A DNA stretch of 64,000 nucleotides from Glossina fuscipes (GCF_014805625.2 NW_023998562.1:687765-751764), one strand, 5' to 3'. Counted from the stretch's first letter, positions 1 to 11,109 are shown. Notes: a model not told the origin generated them from the sequence alone. Made by a program: numbers and translations.

Positions 1-228
1 CTGAGGGCTAAAGCCAAGAATTCAAAAAGGGGGATTTAGTGTTTACGTAAAAAAGGTATATCACCAGAACAGCGATGTAACTGGGAAGGTCCGTACAAAA
101 TCATCGCAAGGATAAATGGCGTGATCTATCGAATACGAAAATATCCCTAAATTCAAAATGTTGCACCTGGACTGATTGACCGCCTATCGAAACGACCTTA
201 CTCGGGACGAACAAGATTAAGTGGAGGG
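1..228 (+). pseudogene. Ty3/gypsy pol relic: integrase C-terminal end
   Basis: Read in two frames, this stretch gives the end of a Ty3/gypsy integrase. Near 76-147 it reads NWEGPYKIIARINGVIYRI, the GPY/F module that follows the integrase core and helps target choice. After a one-base shift comes LHLD, a stop, then LTAYRNDLTRDEQD, the usual tail just before the 3' LTR. A purine-rich GGAGGGTAG at about 221-229 could be the polypurine tract, with an LTR starting at TGTTA. Stops at about 148 and inside LHLD show that it is dead. It runs plus, opposite to the gag relic at 3490-4091, so at least two gypsy copies contributed here. The rest of pol would lie left of the window. Confidence 0.72.
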
Positions 229-1111
229 TAGTGTTATTGAAATCCCAAATCCTGTTCATTCCAGCTAAGTAATAAAAAAAAGGAAAAACTAAATGCACAT
301 TCGCAGCGCGTCATGCAGGTGCCGGCCGAGGAAAACGAGTACCAGAAAAGCGGGTTAATGAATTAAAAATGAAACTATAAAATGAGATATTAGTAACACG
401 ATGGTAAAAATGTATATAAATGGAATATTTGTGGAAGGGACAGTTAGTAGAAAGAGAATATTTAAGTTAAGTAGTCGAAAGTATTGCCAAAAATAAAATA
501 ATATCCACGGTCCTGTGATATGGACTGCTTCTTACGAATTTTATAACACTATTTTTTATATGAACCTTGGAGAAAAGAAAAAAAAAATATTTTCCGGAAT
601 ATAATGCGTTTTCAAAAAATTTTTTTTCATAAGTCAAAAGTTCTCTACGCATGAGATTGAAGCACAAAATTACTTTTATTATTAATATGCGTTTACCTTT
701 TTATGGCTTTTCTTATGTTTTTGATTCGCATAAGTACCTGATTTTTTCTCTTTTATATCCCTTTTTCACTTACATCCTTCTTTTAGTTTTATTTAATCAC
801 TTTCATTTATTAATCAGATATGTTAAGTAAATAAATATTACATATTTTTTGTGCCAATTTTTTGTGTTTATGTCTTTCTTTTTTAAAAAAGAGACACACA
901 CAGGTATACGGTGCTGTCATCAATCTTTCTACTTTTTAAAGTCTAAATTTAAAACCAATTCTTATACCGAACAAATCACTGCAATGTTCTTCATACATTC
1001 ACACAAAGGTAAACAAAATAGATTTTAATCTCAAGAAGTCCGAACAATTCTCATAAGCAAATGACAAAGCAAATTTTACTCTCAAAAATTCAAAACAGGT
1101 CTCTTAAGTAC
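229..1111. other. AT-rich stretch, possibly decayed LTR
   Basis: Lying just after the integrase tail, this could begin with a 3' LTR, but I could find no second copy of its sequence in the window to prove that. No convincing open frame or RNA gene is visible. Confidence 0.4.
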
Positions 1112-1190
1112 TGTGAGGGCATAAGTCGCTCATTCTCTGGGGCTGGAATAGCTCAGCGGCACAGGAAACAGGAGAAATTTGTATTGATTC
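1112..1190 (-). repeat. LTR-terminal repeat, copy 1
   Basis: About 75 bp starting TGTGAGGGC match 6070-6141 in the same orientation, with shared blocks such as CATTCTCTGGGGCTGG and a later CAGGAAACA. At the 6070 copy a primer-binding-like site lies on the low-coordinate side. That places both repeats as LTR 3' ends of minus-strand elements, so this copy would be the downstream LTR of the gag-bearing element. Similarity fades beyond about 1190. The LTR identity is inferred; the repeat itself is directly visible. Confidence 0.5.
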
Positions 1191-1293
1191 CGGTTATAGT
1201 ATTCTTTTTTTTATTCGATATTGTGCTCGGTCGCGACCGACTTCTTCGAGAGTCCAGACTCGACTCTCATTAATCTACCTTAGCCTATTCTTA

Positions 1294-1365
1294 ACTGACT
1301 CTTACCTTAATTTTGATCTACCCTTACTTTATTCTTACCCTACTCTTACCCTACTCTTACTCTAG
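1294..1365. repeat. Pyrimidine-rich short tandem repeat (TACTCTTACCC-like)
   Basis: Imperfect 10-11-bp units of the form TACTCTTACCC run in tandem. On the minus strand this is a purine tract, which could have been a polypurine tract beside the LTR-end repeat at 1112-1190, but the position does not prove that. Confidence 0.6.
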
Positions 1366-1377
1366 CACTCGCCTGAC

Positions 1378-1485
1378 TTTCCGTCATTTGGATGCCGGAC
1401 CGTTGGTTAGGGAGGTCGGGGTTGTGTAAAGGTTGGCCGCTATGGGCTCGCAATGGGTTAACACACCTTCGGCTGTGGGTGAAGA
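1378..1485 (+). repeat. ~110-bp dispersed block, copy 1
   Basis: Matches 2172-2290 in the same orientation, sharing TTTCCG(T/A)CAT, TGCCGGA(C/T)CGTTGG, GGCTCGCAATG and an end in GTGAG/GTGAA. A fragment of the same text (GTCGGGGTGTCGGATCGTTT) occurs again near 4640. It is probably non-coding internal sequence of an LTR element. Confidence 0.65.
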
Positions 1486-1603
1486 CGTATAAGGGACGTT
1501 CCCTTTTCGCAGTCGTTCGCGAGGTTGTCCCCTTCGAAGGTTTATATGACTGTTGTTGTTATTGTTGTTGCGTAGGGATGGTACGTAGAATTGTTATTAA
1601 AAC

Positions 1604-2075
1604 GATAATTGTTGGGGTAGGTAGTCGATACATTGTTGGTGATTCTTGTTGTTGCTGTAATGCTTTTGTTTGAAATTGTTATTAAATCTACAATGCGATA
1701 ATTGTTGGGGTATATAGTCGATGCGCTATTGGTGATTTTTGTTGTTGCTGTGCCCAAAATGCTGCTGCGGTTGTTCCTGATGAGCAATAGAAACTGTAAC
1801 TTGCTGCTGTTGTTGTAGTAATAGTTGATGTTTACGCTAACGATGTTGAAATGATGGTAGTTGTTGTCGTTGGTGTTGTTTGTGTAACGTTGGTGATGAT
1901 ATTATGACGTGATCGTAGCAGTTGATAACGAAAGACCTTTGGGACGCTGTTTGTTTTTGTTGTTTCACATTGGTACCAGTGCTGCAGTGCGATAATTGGG
2001 GCATGTAGACGATTCGCCGTTGATGCTTTTCGTTGTTGTTGTGCTTCTGTAGTTTGGAATTGTTATTAACGCTGC
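1604..2075 (+). repeat. 93-bp tandem repeat with TTG-rich units
   Basis: Units begin GATAATTGTTGGGGTA at 1604 and 1697 (period 93), with a third, more decayed unit at 1991. Between units the sequence is rich in TTG triplets (TTGTTGTTGCTG). Long open frames here, such as the Asn/Thr-rich one on the minus strand, are products of the triplet bias and not genes. Confidence 0.75.
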
Positions 2076-2171
2076 AACTCGTTAATTGTTACTCCAGGAT
2101 GGGCGTCGTGTCATCGGGCGTGGCATTCGCCTCTTGTTGTTTGAGAGTCTTACTGTCACTCTGGTACTTTT

Positions 2172-2290
2172 GGCTTTCCGACATCGGAGTGCCGGATCGT
2201 TGGCCGGTAGATACGGTAGATAGCCGTGTGTCAACATTGGCCACTATAGGGCTCGCAATGTGTTGATCTGACCCTGGCGGTGAGTGCAGC
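2172..2290 (+). repeat. ~110-bp dispersed block, copy 2
   Basis: Partner of 1378-1485. The two blocks bracket the TTG-rich repeats, so the region 1378-2290 may be a large imperfect duplication or the two ends of one inserted unit. Confidence 0.65.
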
Positions 2291-2579
2291 CTTGTAATAG
2301 GTTTTTAGTTTAAATATATATATTTTATTTTATTTGTATTTGCTTAGTTTAACTATACATAGTTATCCAATTTGCATTCGAGTTAATTCAAATATATATT
2401 TTCATTCAATATCTTATTCTTGCTTTGCACATTCATGTTTGGTTGAGTATGCATTCATTGACGTAGCATTGTCCATGCACTTGTATTTCCATATTCATGT
2501 TTCTGTGTTGATCTGTTTTGGCATAACTAACCATAAACAACCATATCACAAATTACATATTTGCTTATGATGCATTCTT

Positions 2580-3067
2580 GTGACACACGTCAAGTTGTTC
2601 ATATTTCTGGAGTAAACAAATGCAAAAATGCGATTGCGTCAATTTATATGCTTGTTCATTGTAATATCAAAGAGAATAATTCTAAGTTAGTTTATAAAAA
2701 TTATAATTTATAATGCACGCTTTTTCAAATAAACTTTATCATAGTTCACAAGCTTCGATCGCCCTTTTTTTTGAGTTATATGAGGTTTCTTCAGCTTACA
2801 AGTGTTGGAAGAAACAAATAAACAAGTTAGCACGACCTGACGAAACGTTTGGTCGCCTCATGCCAACCAAGTTGCTTTTTCCCTTGATCAGTCTGTCATT
2901 TAAGTAGACCGTGCAAAACAGAACGGTTTCATCATAAACATGTTTGGTGACCCCAACGTAATTATCACGTCTTATCGATTGTTTGTTTAGTATCCATCAC
3001 GAACACGCTAATAAATACATTACATAGTCAAAAAACAAAACATTTTGGTGACTCCCCCGACGTGATC
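2580..3067 (+). mobile_element. Possible LTR end with two primer-binding-like motifs
   Basis: TGGTGACCCCAACGT at 2945 and TGGTGACTCCCCCGACGTGA at 3046 both resemble the start of a tRNA-primed binding site placed just after an LTR. The first is preceded by ...AAACATGTT, and a possible LTR start TGTGACACACGTC lies near 2580. No gag or pol follows in this orientation, and no second LTR is visible. LTR identity rests only on these motifs. I see nothing else in this stretch. Confidence 0.3.
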
Positions 3068-3360
3068 GACACAAAACACAACTCATTCTTTCGTTTAGAT
3101 TGGCCAACAGGGACTTGTGCCTAACATCAAGAAGAGGCAATTACGCCCAAATATATTCAACAAGTGGTTGAAGTATATTTGGGAAGACGATATATTCAAC
3201 AAGCGGTTAAAAATATATTCTACAAACGTGCTATCCATTGGACACACTCAACACAACTCATATATCCGTTTGGATTGGTCAACATGGACTTGTTGCCTCA
3301 TTCGAAGAATAGGCAAGCACGCCCAAATATATTCAACAAGTGGTTGAAGTATATTTGGCA
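3066..3360 (+). repeat. 176-bp tandem duplication
   Basis: The text from AACACAACTCAT to GTATATTTGG repeats with a period of 176 bp; for example GCCCAAATATATTCAACAAG occurs at 3145 and 3321. A third partial copy (ATATTCAACAAGCGGTT) sits inside the first unit near 3190. The overlapping plus-strand open frames arise from the repeat. Confidence 0.85.
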
Positions 3361-3489
3361 CGGCAGTGTCAATTGGACAACTTCATCAACTTTCAGTGCA
3401 AAAGAAGAGCATTGCGTTGGTAAATCGTAAGTCTTGTTTCTTTGGGTTGTAAGATGATTTCGTTGACTTGGCTGGGTAGTAATTGGCCC

Positions 3490-4091
3490 TGGTTTAACAG
3501 TGAACATATCTTGCGGTGTTTCGAGTTCTAGGCATGGTGTCTTCGCTAAGCTCGGAGGCCTGTGGGTTCGGACAATTAAACTGGTGGTGTCCGCTTTGGG
3601 CATATCGTCAGCACGCCATGGTCGCATTTATTGGCTTCCTTTGCGGCATTGAGTCTGGTGCCCAAGCCCTTTTGTTGGGCAGATCGCGCCGTCGGGCGAC
3701 TGGCTGAAATTCTCGGTGTGTCTCACGGGGGGCTTCACGTGGCATGTTGCCGGTTTGAATCGCCTCAAAATCGCTGGCGAGCTCCATGAGCTCGGCGCCG
3801 TATGTACCACATGTAATCGATTTGCGCATTCGTGTAGATGCGTTCCAACTTCTGCTCCTCTGTCATTGTAGTATAGCGCATCAGGCCTTGCAAGGCCATC
3901 ACATAGTCTTGAAATTTCTCCTTCGGTCGCTGGGTGCGCCGGCAAATGTCATCGTCGAGCCGGTATCGCGGTGGCAGGAAGAATTTTAGAAAGTCGACCT
4001 TGAAGTGGGTAGAATCCCGGTGCCATTTTGCCATTCGGTGAGATGCTGGAGAGGGCGATGGCGATAATCGAAACAATATTGGGCCAACCAT
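3490..4091 (-). pseudogene. Ty3/gypsy gag relic with zinc knuckle
   Basis: Read on the minus strand from 4091, the frame gives FKVDFLKFFLPPRYRLDDDI, then RRTQRPKEKFQDYVMALQ, and LERIYTNAQIDYMWYIRR. This is the retrotransposon gag domain typical of dipteran gypsy-group elements (polyprotein precursor of the capsid). A frameshift near 3825 leads into ELMELASDFEAIQTG, and further on, past a stop, GHHQFNCPNPQASEL near 3559-3600. That last piece is a CCHC zinc knuckle whose second cysteine is no longer visible. Frameshifts and stops make it non-functional. Pol is missing downstream, where the 176-bp repeats and possible LTR lie instead. The minus orientation fits the LTR-end/primer-site pair at 6051-6141. 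Confidence 0.8.
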
Positions 4092-6050
4092 AAGGTCATG
4101 ATGGCGATGAGGCAGTTGCCGAATGGAATGTGTTAATATGCGAGCTTAGCTAAAGTTAGTAATAAGTGAAATACACAATTGGATAATTTCCCTGGCCGCT
4201 CTGATACCATTCTTTATTATTTTCTCTCCTCTTCCTTTCTTTTTATTTTTCTATTTTTCTTATCCCTTGGTTTACTATCTTTTCCTTTTTTTTTGGAAAT
4301 ATGTTCTTCTTCCTTTTTTTTTCTCTTAATTTTTTTTTTGAATATATCTTCGCTAGCCCGCAAGGGGGTTTAGTAGCTTATGCGGATGTGTTTATTTTAC
4401 TTGCTTCTGTGGAAAGTAGTTTGCTTTCTTGACTAATTACACTTCTACCATGAATTTCTTATTATCTTAGCAATTTTATGAAATCTTTAAATTATGAATA
4501 CGGTGTTGCATTAATTGCTTGAAAAATAAAATCCAATTTTCAAATTTTGATAATTTTTGATAATATGAGCTCACACCCTGTTGTTGCTGCTTTGGTGGTT
4601 GTTGCAATAGTTGTTGATGTCATAGTTGATTGTGAGGGCGGTCGGGGTGTCGGATCGTTTTCCTTCCTTCTAATGAAGAGATACCTGTAAGAGGAGATTG
4701 GTTAATATTTTCCTTTGATTACTTATTTATTTATTTTTTTATTAAAGAAAGCGAAATCCTTTATTTGATTATTCAAGAACTTCTTTGCGGATCTCGTTGC
4801 CTTCACTCTTGCGTTTTGTCATCTGCTTCAATTCTTGCATCTATATTTCGTTTATAGTGAATGCGCATTCGTTTTAAATAGTGCTGCAAGAGGCGATGAG
4901 GCGCAAATTATGACATGGAGTCTTTTCAATTTCCATTTAACTTTATAAAATTTTGAAGGCAATGTGTATCCTTCGAAAAATTAATCGTCTCTGCGATCTA
5001 ACACCTGTTCTTCTAAATTTTCCTTTAATTGTTTCCTTGTTCGCCCCTTTTCTCTTACTTTAGCTTGATGCCACTTTGGTGCTTTTCGTATGGTCCTTTC
5101 CTGTTTTGTTATTGTTGGTTTTTTTTCCTTTATTTTCCTATTTTTTATAAAATTGTTTTGTATAATTGTTGTTGTTTTGTATAATTCTTGTGTGAAATCA
5201 CTTATTTTATTTATCAATTTTCTGATATAGCAAACTTCCTCGTGCACTTGTAAAATGTCGTTTTTTTCCTACATTGTTTTTAATTAAACAAAACTGCGCG
5301 TAAGCACTTTTAAGTTATTTGCTGTTGACCCGCACTGTTTCCCCACTCTTTTCCGAATACTCTCATCCACCCAAATCCATTTTGCGAGCACGATCAAGTC
5401 GCCGCTCTGTAGTTTTTTGCTACAACGGATTTTCGGCGACGACTTTGCGGTACTTTATTTTGCACGGGCTGTTATGGACACTCGAATGCGTTGCTGTTGC
5501 GTGCTCGCAGCAAGCACATTAGGCGAGTAGGTTTTTTTGACTGCTTGTTGGTATTTTATTATTTTTATATATCTTTTGTACCTTTTGTCTACCAATCATG
5601 CAAAATTCATTTCAATCCTCATTTCATATGCTTTTGCCTTGATAATTTTCCACATAAATTTATATAATTTTCACTTAGTTTTCTTTAATAATTGTTTATT
5701 GCAGTAATTTATTTCCCCGTCTACTAATTAATTATTTTTGGGGAATTTTGTAGTTTTTTTTTTTTTTTTTAATGTATCTTCAATAAAATTTTAGAGACTT
5801 TATTTTCCTAACCCTCGTAAATCTTTCGCCCGAAGATTTTCTTTCCTTTCCGTTTTTTCAATAATTTTCCATATATATATATATATATATTTTTTTTTTT
5901 TGTTTTTTAACCGATTTTATATTAGTTCATTTTGTTTGTTTTTCTTTTCCGATAACTCAAAAAAGTTTCACTACCGCTTGCTAGTCATTTACTTATCTTG
6001 TTTTTTTTTTTGCTTCAGTAAATTTTCTTGTTCCTTTTTTTTTTTTTAAA
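4092..6050 (-). other. Gypsy 5' internal region, degenerate, T-rich on plus strand
   Basis: Between the primer-site candidate at 6051 and the gag domain lies about 2 kb of low-complexity DNA with many poly-T runs (4210-4345, 5750-5770, 5870-6050) and an AT dinucleotide run near 5873-5890. A minus-strand open frame at 4981-5247 encodes a short Lys/Arg-rich peptide starting MHEEVCYIRKLINK. It could be the decayed N-terminus of gag, but it has no recognisable domain. Confidence 0.35.
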
Positions 6051-6067
6051 TTCTTGCTCGGGCGCCA
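6051..6067 (-). promoter_or_regulatory. Primer-binding-like site
   Basis: On the minus strand this reads TGGCGCCCGAGCAAGAA, starting two bases after the end (..CTCACA) of the LTR-end repeat. TGGCGCC at this place is a typical start for a site complementary to a tRNA 3' end, where reverse transcription begins. The particular tRNA was not identified. Confidence 0.5.
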
Positions 6068-6069
6068 CT

Positions 6070-6141
6070 TGTGAGGGCACAAATCGCCCATTCTCTGGGG
6101 CTGGCAGCGGCCCAGGAAACACAAGAAATTTATATTGATTG
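6070..6141 (-). repeat. LTR-terminal repeat, copy 2
   Basis: Partner of 1112-1190. It lies directly upstream (minus-strand sense) of the primer-like site, so it is read as the 3' end of the 5' LTR of the gag-bearing gypsy element. The distal LTR boundary could not be placed. Confidence 0.5.
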
Positions 6142-7257
6142 TTTACATGCCCATTTGAAGTAAATTATCTGCAAAATCTAATTTTCGCTCTATTTCATAG
6201 AGATGCGTTGTCGAGGACAGAATAACTAAATACAATTCTCGCCCTCCTTTCTTCAAATACAACAATTAAAGACATTATAGCGTGACAAGTTGCACCATTA
6301 AATTCACTACACACTTTACATAAAAACACAATTTCGCTGTGTCAGGCAAAATAAAAATAGACTCAAAAATTACTCTCAGATGGACGCAATTTTTAGACAA
6401 ACACATTTTCAATTATTGAGAATTGTAAACAAACATATACGCTTACTCTCAGATGGACGCAGACTACTGGGAAAAAATAAAAAACAATTTATGGTGATAA
6501 AAAGAACATGTCTCGAAGACATATCAAAACGTTAAACGTCCTTATTTTGAAATATTATTAGGCTAGACTGAAGTGCAGACCTGAGAACATACACAAGGCA
6601 AGAAATATTATTCGACAACCTATTCACAGCGGGCTGGTGTTTTCTGTTGAGAGTACTCATTTCATCCCAGTTCGTTCAATTTCCAACTTTTCCTAATCAT
6701 CATCTAAGACAGGCTCTGCTATTACAATGAGTAGCGCTATATTTAATTCAGCATCTATTTTGAACAGCTTTGGTAGCTATTCTATTCGGCTATTCGGCTG
6801 ATGAACGCTTTGGAAACGTTTTCTCAGGCAATGCAAAATAATATTCTGTTTTTGCATCCACAAACTACGGTTCAATGAATTTCTGTTGCAGGCTGTTCCG
6901 GCAGTGAAAATCATCTTCACCCTTCACTCTCCTCTGTGTGGCGGCTTCGCTGCACTTTCTCGGTTTTTGTGTTTTTTTCTTAATAAATGTTTCCATTAAG
7001 ACTTCCATTCCTTAAAATTTGTGTCCGCTATACGGTTTTCTAGAATGAAAAAAAGTTGAAATACAAAGTGACATTTGATCTTATTCTACAATCTGCAGTT
7101 AAAATATGAAAATTGGAAAAAGCTCATAACAACTCAAAACCTGAAAGTAGTTGGAGAGCAAATAAAAATTCAAGACATATAAATCGATAGCTTACGAGCT
7201 ACATAAAGTACAACACACCTACCTATAAATTTCTATTTTTATTTTAAGAGTAAAAAA
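6142..7257. other. Unassigned; possible remainder of the 5' LTR
   Basis: No open frame of interest. One exact direct repeat of 19 bases, TTACTCTCAGATGGACGCA, occurs at 6370 and 6443. Some of this may be LTR sequence, but there is no second copy to define an end. Confidence 0.4.
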
Positions 7258-7425
7258 ATTACGCACGCCCATCCAATGTTATAGAGTGTGAGAATTTAGA
7301 TTTCCGTTTTTTTATAATCATGGTGATGGACTTGCGACCGTTTGCAGTAGATTTGCGGGTGGTTAATAAAATTAGAAATTTAGAAATAATATTACGTCGA
7401 TGATGGGTATAAAGGATTCAGTCTT
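7258..7425 (+). repeat. Right end of a hairpin-ended dispersed repeat
   Basis: CACGCCCATCCAATGTTAT followed about 120 bp later by GATGGGTATAAAGGATTCAGTC matches the end of the repeat at 46085-46665 (ACCCACCCAATGTTAT, then AATGGGTATAAAAGATTCGG). It is only a fragment; the left part is missing. Confidence 0.5.
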
Positions 7426-7894
7426 GATAAATCTGCTTTTTACAAAATTTTAGTGAATGTCTGAATCGAAATCATGAGAAAGAGTTATATTTATTGCTAA
7501 TGAGTTTAAAAATTAAAAGAAAAGTTTTAATTTTTTTTTTTTAATCCATATTTACATTGTTTCTTTCTGGTTTTTATATTTTGTTTTGTTTTTTCCTTTA
7601 TCGTTTTGAATATCAGAGCAAAGAATACTTCAGATATTTGAGTATAAATAGCGCAATTTAGTCCTTTAATGCGAGAGTTAGAAAATGCAATGAGAAATTG
7701 CTCTTATAGGTTTGGGAGTTAATGCTTAGGATGCATTTTAAGTTTCGCAAAGAGTTGACTTAAAATTGCTATTAATACAAAAGAATCGCCGTTCGATGGT
7801 TTAGAATTGTTGCAACGGAATTGCTTTAAGATGCTTTAGACGGTAAAAGAATTGCCTTTAGAAATCTTAGTACAAAATATTTGGTTTTAACGTT
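7426..7894. other. AT-rich, with a weak ~95-bp repeat
   Basis: TTTAGAATTGTTGCAACGGAATTGC near 7800 (only partly shown by identity) reappears with changes near 7895 (TTTTAGAATTGGTGCAAAAG), suggesting an old tandem duplication. Nothing coding is visible. Confidence 0.4.
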
Positions 7895-8500
7895 TTAGAA
7901 TTGGTGCAAAAGAATTGCGTCGCACAGCACCCCTAAATCGATGAACGAATCAATGTTTTCTAACTTGGGTGGATCAATGAAATACTCAGTACTGAATGAC
8001 TTCCTTCTTACCAAAGAAAGCTTCTTGCATTTTTTTAGAATTATTTTTACAAAATTCAATGAGCACCATGTAATCAAATTATATAAGTCAAATTTCAAGC
8101 TGATTCAATTGCGATCCCAAGGAGAAGGAAGAAAACACTTTAACATCACCAACGTACATTAAGATCTGGCTTGATTTAATCACCGACGGGCGATCATTAA
8201 TGTATAAATTAAATAAAAGGGGTCATCCGAGGTGATGAAGTTAACCAGAACCCTGAATGATCTGTTATGAAGATAAGAGTTTATCATTTCATTAATTAGA
8301 AATAGGAGCCAGAGGCTTCGAGTTTAAAGATAAGTAACCAAATCAAACGCTTTGCTTAAATCAGTGTACATTACATCTGTGCGAGAGCCACTAGAAAAAG
8401 CCTTGAAAACATGAGAACTAAAGTCTAACAGATTGGTGACTGTAGATCTTCTTTTCCGAAAGCCATACTGGCGAGGAGAAAAATACGAATTAATGGCAAA
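7895..8500 (-). pseudogene. Family A LINE: reverse transcriptase fragment (minus copy)
   Basis: Read on the minus strand it matches the family A reverse transcriptase at 11870-12480. YGFRKRRSTVTNLLDFSSHV and FKAFSSGSRTDVMYTDLSKA (finger and palm motif A, here LSKAFD) are followed, after gaps and stops, by a decayed active-site box (YVGDV-like in place of YADDV). Then comes KCKKLSLVRRKSFSTEYFID and SFIDLGVL. Reverse transcriptase would copy LINE RNA at the chromosomal target. This copy is truncated at both ends and full of stops. It lies head to head with the plus-strand copy at 8658-9330. Confidence 0.85.
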
Positions 8501-8657
8501 GGCTAAATACTGAATTACAATTCCGATATCCTCAAATCTATTTCAAAACCAAACGAAAGCTCTGACTTTCATAAGTTTCGCAATGCCATTGCGGAAACTT
8601 TTCTCACTCGTTTTCAAACTCAAAATTTTGCAATATTTTCAAAACTAATTTATACTT

Positions 8658-9330
8658 ATTGAAATGGATAAGCTCTTGCCTTCATACCAAATCATTCAAG
8701 GTTCGAGACGTCAGGCGTCCCTCAAAGCAGTCACTTACGAACCCTTTCATTTGTTCCACACATCAATTATCTGCCTTCGGTGATTAAATCCAGCAATATC
8801 TTAATGTACGCTACTTGTTTTCTCCCTTCTCCTTGGAATCGCATTCGTATCAGTTTCAAACTGACTTAAATAAGTTGGTCATCTGAAAAAATAAAAGAAT
8901 TTTCCTTTCCCAGAGAGGAATTCATTCATACAAGAAGAAATTTGAAAACGAATTTAAAGGTTCCCTTTGACCATAGACTACGTTTTATTCTTCACGTCGA
9001 CCTCTCTCTAAGTAAACCTAAGTCGGTGCTAAATTTCAATAGACCCGCTTATCTCTTGTCTCCTTATGAAAATAGTTTGCTTCTATTAGCCTTACGTTAT
9101 TATAGAAACGTAGATTTATTCTTGGTGTTTCCTCTTTAATTGAGATAACAAATGGTATTATCGATGCGTCGACATTAGTTGGTAAACTTTATCTTCATAA
9201 AGCTTAGTCATTGTATATAAAGTCACGAGCTTTTCAATTTCTTTAGAGTCCCCTGCAAAAATCTAAATGGTATCCTATAAATTCAAACATTTCCCTGTGC
9301 CAGTAAATCAGTCTTGTGGTTTACCAACGA
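8658..9330 (+). pseudogene. Family A LINE: reverse transcriptase 3' part (plus copy)
   Basis: Starts with GAAATGGATAAGCTCTTGCC, matching 12074 onward in the main copy. It then gives SGVPQSSHL-like text near 8712 (the PQGS box), LPSVIKSS near 8776, and an open frame at 8942-9139 with FDHRLRFILHVDLSLSKPKS and RYYRNVDLFLVFPL, the end of ORF2. The YADD box is deleted: ATG-TAC-GCT runs straight into ACTTGTTTTCTCCC. The 3' UTR continues to about 9330, matching 13485-13600. It shares the rare text CTTCTCCTTGG with the minus copy at 7895-8500 but not with the main copy, so the two are sister copies. Confidence 0.85.
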
Positions 9331-10487
9331 TCCATAAATAATTAATAAATATATCATAAAACGGATTATTCTCGTTTTTTCCGTATTCAATAGTTAACCG
9401 GTCTTTTTAAAATTTAATAATGTTGCTCATGATGAGAAAATGACAATAACAAAAAGGAGTCGTTAGGCACACAAATCTGAGAAAACGTATATATAAAAAT
9501 TATATAAATAACTAAAACGTCTGAAACATTCCGCTACATACAGCCCATAATTTTGTAGTCCCCCAAACACTGTAGTCTACGAGAATTTCCAAAATAAAAT
9601 ATAATAATATAAAATAATATATGACCATATGGTTTTTTTTTCTTTTCTTCTTTTCAGGATATATTAATATTTTATATATATTTATTTATATTATTATATA
9701 TATTATTTGTATTACTAAATATACATATTATTTTCCTGCAATTAAGCGAAACTATGTCAATAATTGATTCCTTATAAAAACGAAAATGGTTAATCATGAC
9801 TAACTCAAAATCAAAAAACAATTCTTATAAAGTTAATTATTAATTCAAAGTCCGAATGAGCCTTAAATGCACATCCTGAAGGGATAACTTCTAATGTGTT
9901 TTTCCAGTTGTATATTTTAATGGAAGATTTCGTGGACAATATATTTGAAGTAACTACGAAATAGAAGAAGGGAGTTTTCTTGGTGTTTCCATGGATTTGT
10001 TAACTTAAGCCACCAAATTGGCGAGCTATGTAGTACACTCTTTACGGTCTGGGCATACAATTTGACGCATTAATATCTAGTGGAATCCCGTGCGATCGAC
10101 CCAACATGGAACACATTTGTACTTAGGAGTCGTAAACGTACTAAGTCATCTATTTCTTGGCTTTGAAGGGTTTGATTTCCCAACTAAAAGCAACAAGAAA
10201 AATAACAATAACAAAGCTAATTGTTCAGCTTTGATCACTTCATCGTATTTATGTCATCAATAAATGTATTGTACGCCAATATTTTTTATTAAAACGTGAA
10301 AAGAGAGCAAAGTCCGCAATCTGGCCGATCAAAGTCTCATCTATACTCATAATTAAGTGAGGTGTAGTAAGTCAATTCAAGCATTCTATTTCTGCAAATT
10401 AGTTAACATCTTCTCTGGCAGCTTGCTCGCAATGCAAATATTATACTTATCGCGGATAGGGATTAAACGGATATCTCTGTATATAAG
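9331..10487. other. AT-rich spacer, simple AT tract 9595-9725
   Basis: Dominated by ATA/TAT repeats near 9595-9725. No gene or element end recognised. Confidence 0.5.
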
Positions 10488-11098
10488 AACAGCCCGTTGA
10501 ATTTATCGCCATTCGAGTGAAATTTCCTAATAAACACTTATATGTGACCTGCTCCCATATTCCCCCAAATTCGGATATCGCCGTATATAAGAAACAGGCC
10601 GCCCTGATTTGTGAAGTGGCCAAGCAATCTAAACCTACCAATGTAGTCATTGCGTTGTGTGACTTCAATTTGCCTCAAATCACTTGGAGTTACAGTGATA
10701 GTTCTGGCTGTTTGATTCCTACTTCAACATCTGGTAGAGCCGTTGTGTTCTTTAATGAATTATTTGATCATAATTTAGTTCAATACAATGGTAACCCTAA
10801 TTGCAATGGTAGATTGCTTGATCTTTGCTTTGCCAAAATTCCTGAGATTTGCGTTAATCTTTGTCTTCCGTTTAGTTTATCTGAGGATCCATATCATCCA
10901 ACATTGGGTATTTCCTTTCATTACAAGCATGTCGGTTCGTTAAACTTGTATAACGTTCCAAATTCAAATTTTTCATATAAATTTTATGATTTCCATAAAA
11001 TCAATGTTTCCACACAAAATCACATCTTTCTCATATTGTGCTTGATTTCTCAGTGGGAAGTATTGATAGCATACTATATTAAATCTATAATATATTAA
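10488..11098 (+). pseudogene. Family A LINE: endonuclease domain fragment
   Basis: C-terminal part of an apurinic-type (EEP) LINE endonuclease, which nicks target DNA to prime reverse transcription. The frame holds VEFIAIRVKFPNKHLYVTCS, then HIPPNSDIAVYKKQAALI, CDFNLPQITW (the DFN catalytic box), GRLLDLCFAK and DPYHPTLGI, where LINEs usually carry a D/S-DHxPL box. A stop at 10484-10486 marks the loss of the N-terminal part, and the frame fails again near 11030-11098. No start codon is credible; the nominal start is a GTG inside the domain. The reverse transcriptase follows at 11110. Confidence 0.85.
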
Positions 11099-11109
11099 AT
11101 CAAGCTATT

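Noticed and set aside
1542..1787. Asn/Thr-rich open frame on the minus strand
   Set aside because: It is produced by the TTG/CAA triplet bias and the 93-bp repeat, with no start context or domain.
3117..3430. Overlapping plus-strand frames with repeated NIFNKWLKYIW
   Set aside because: The protein repeat simply mirrors the 176-bp DNA repeat and the frames overlap each other.
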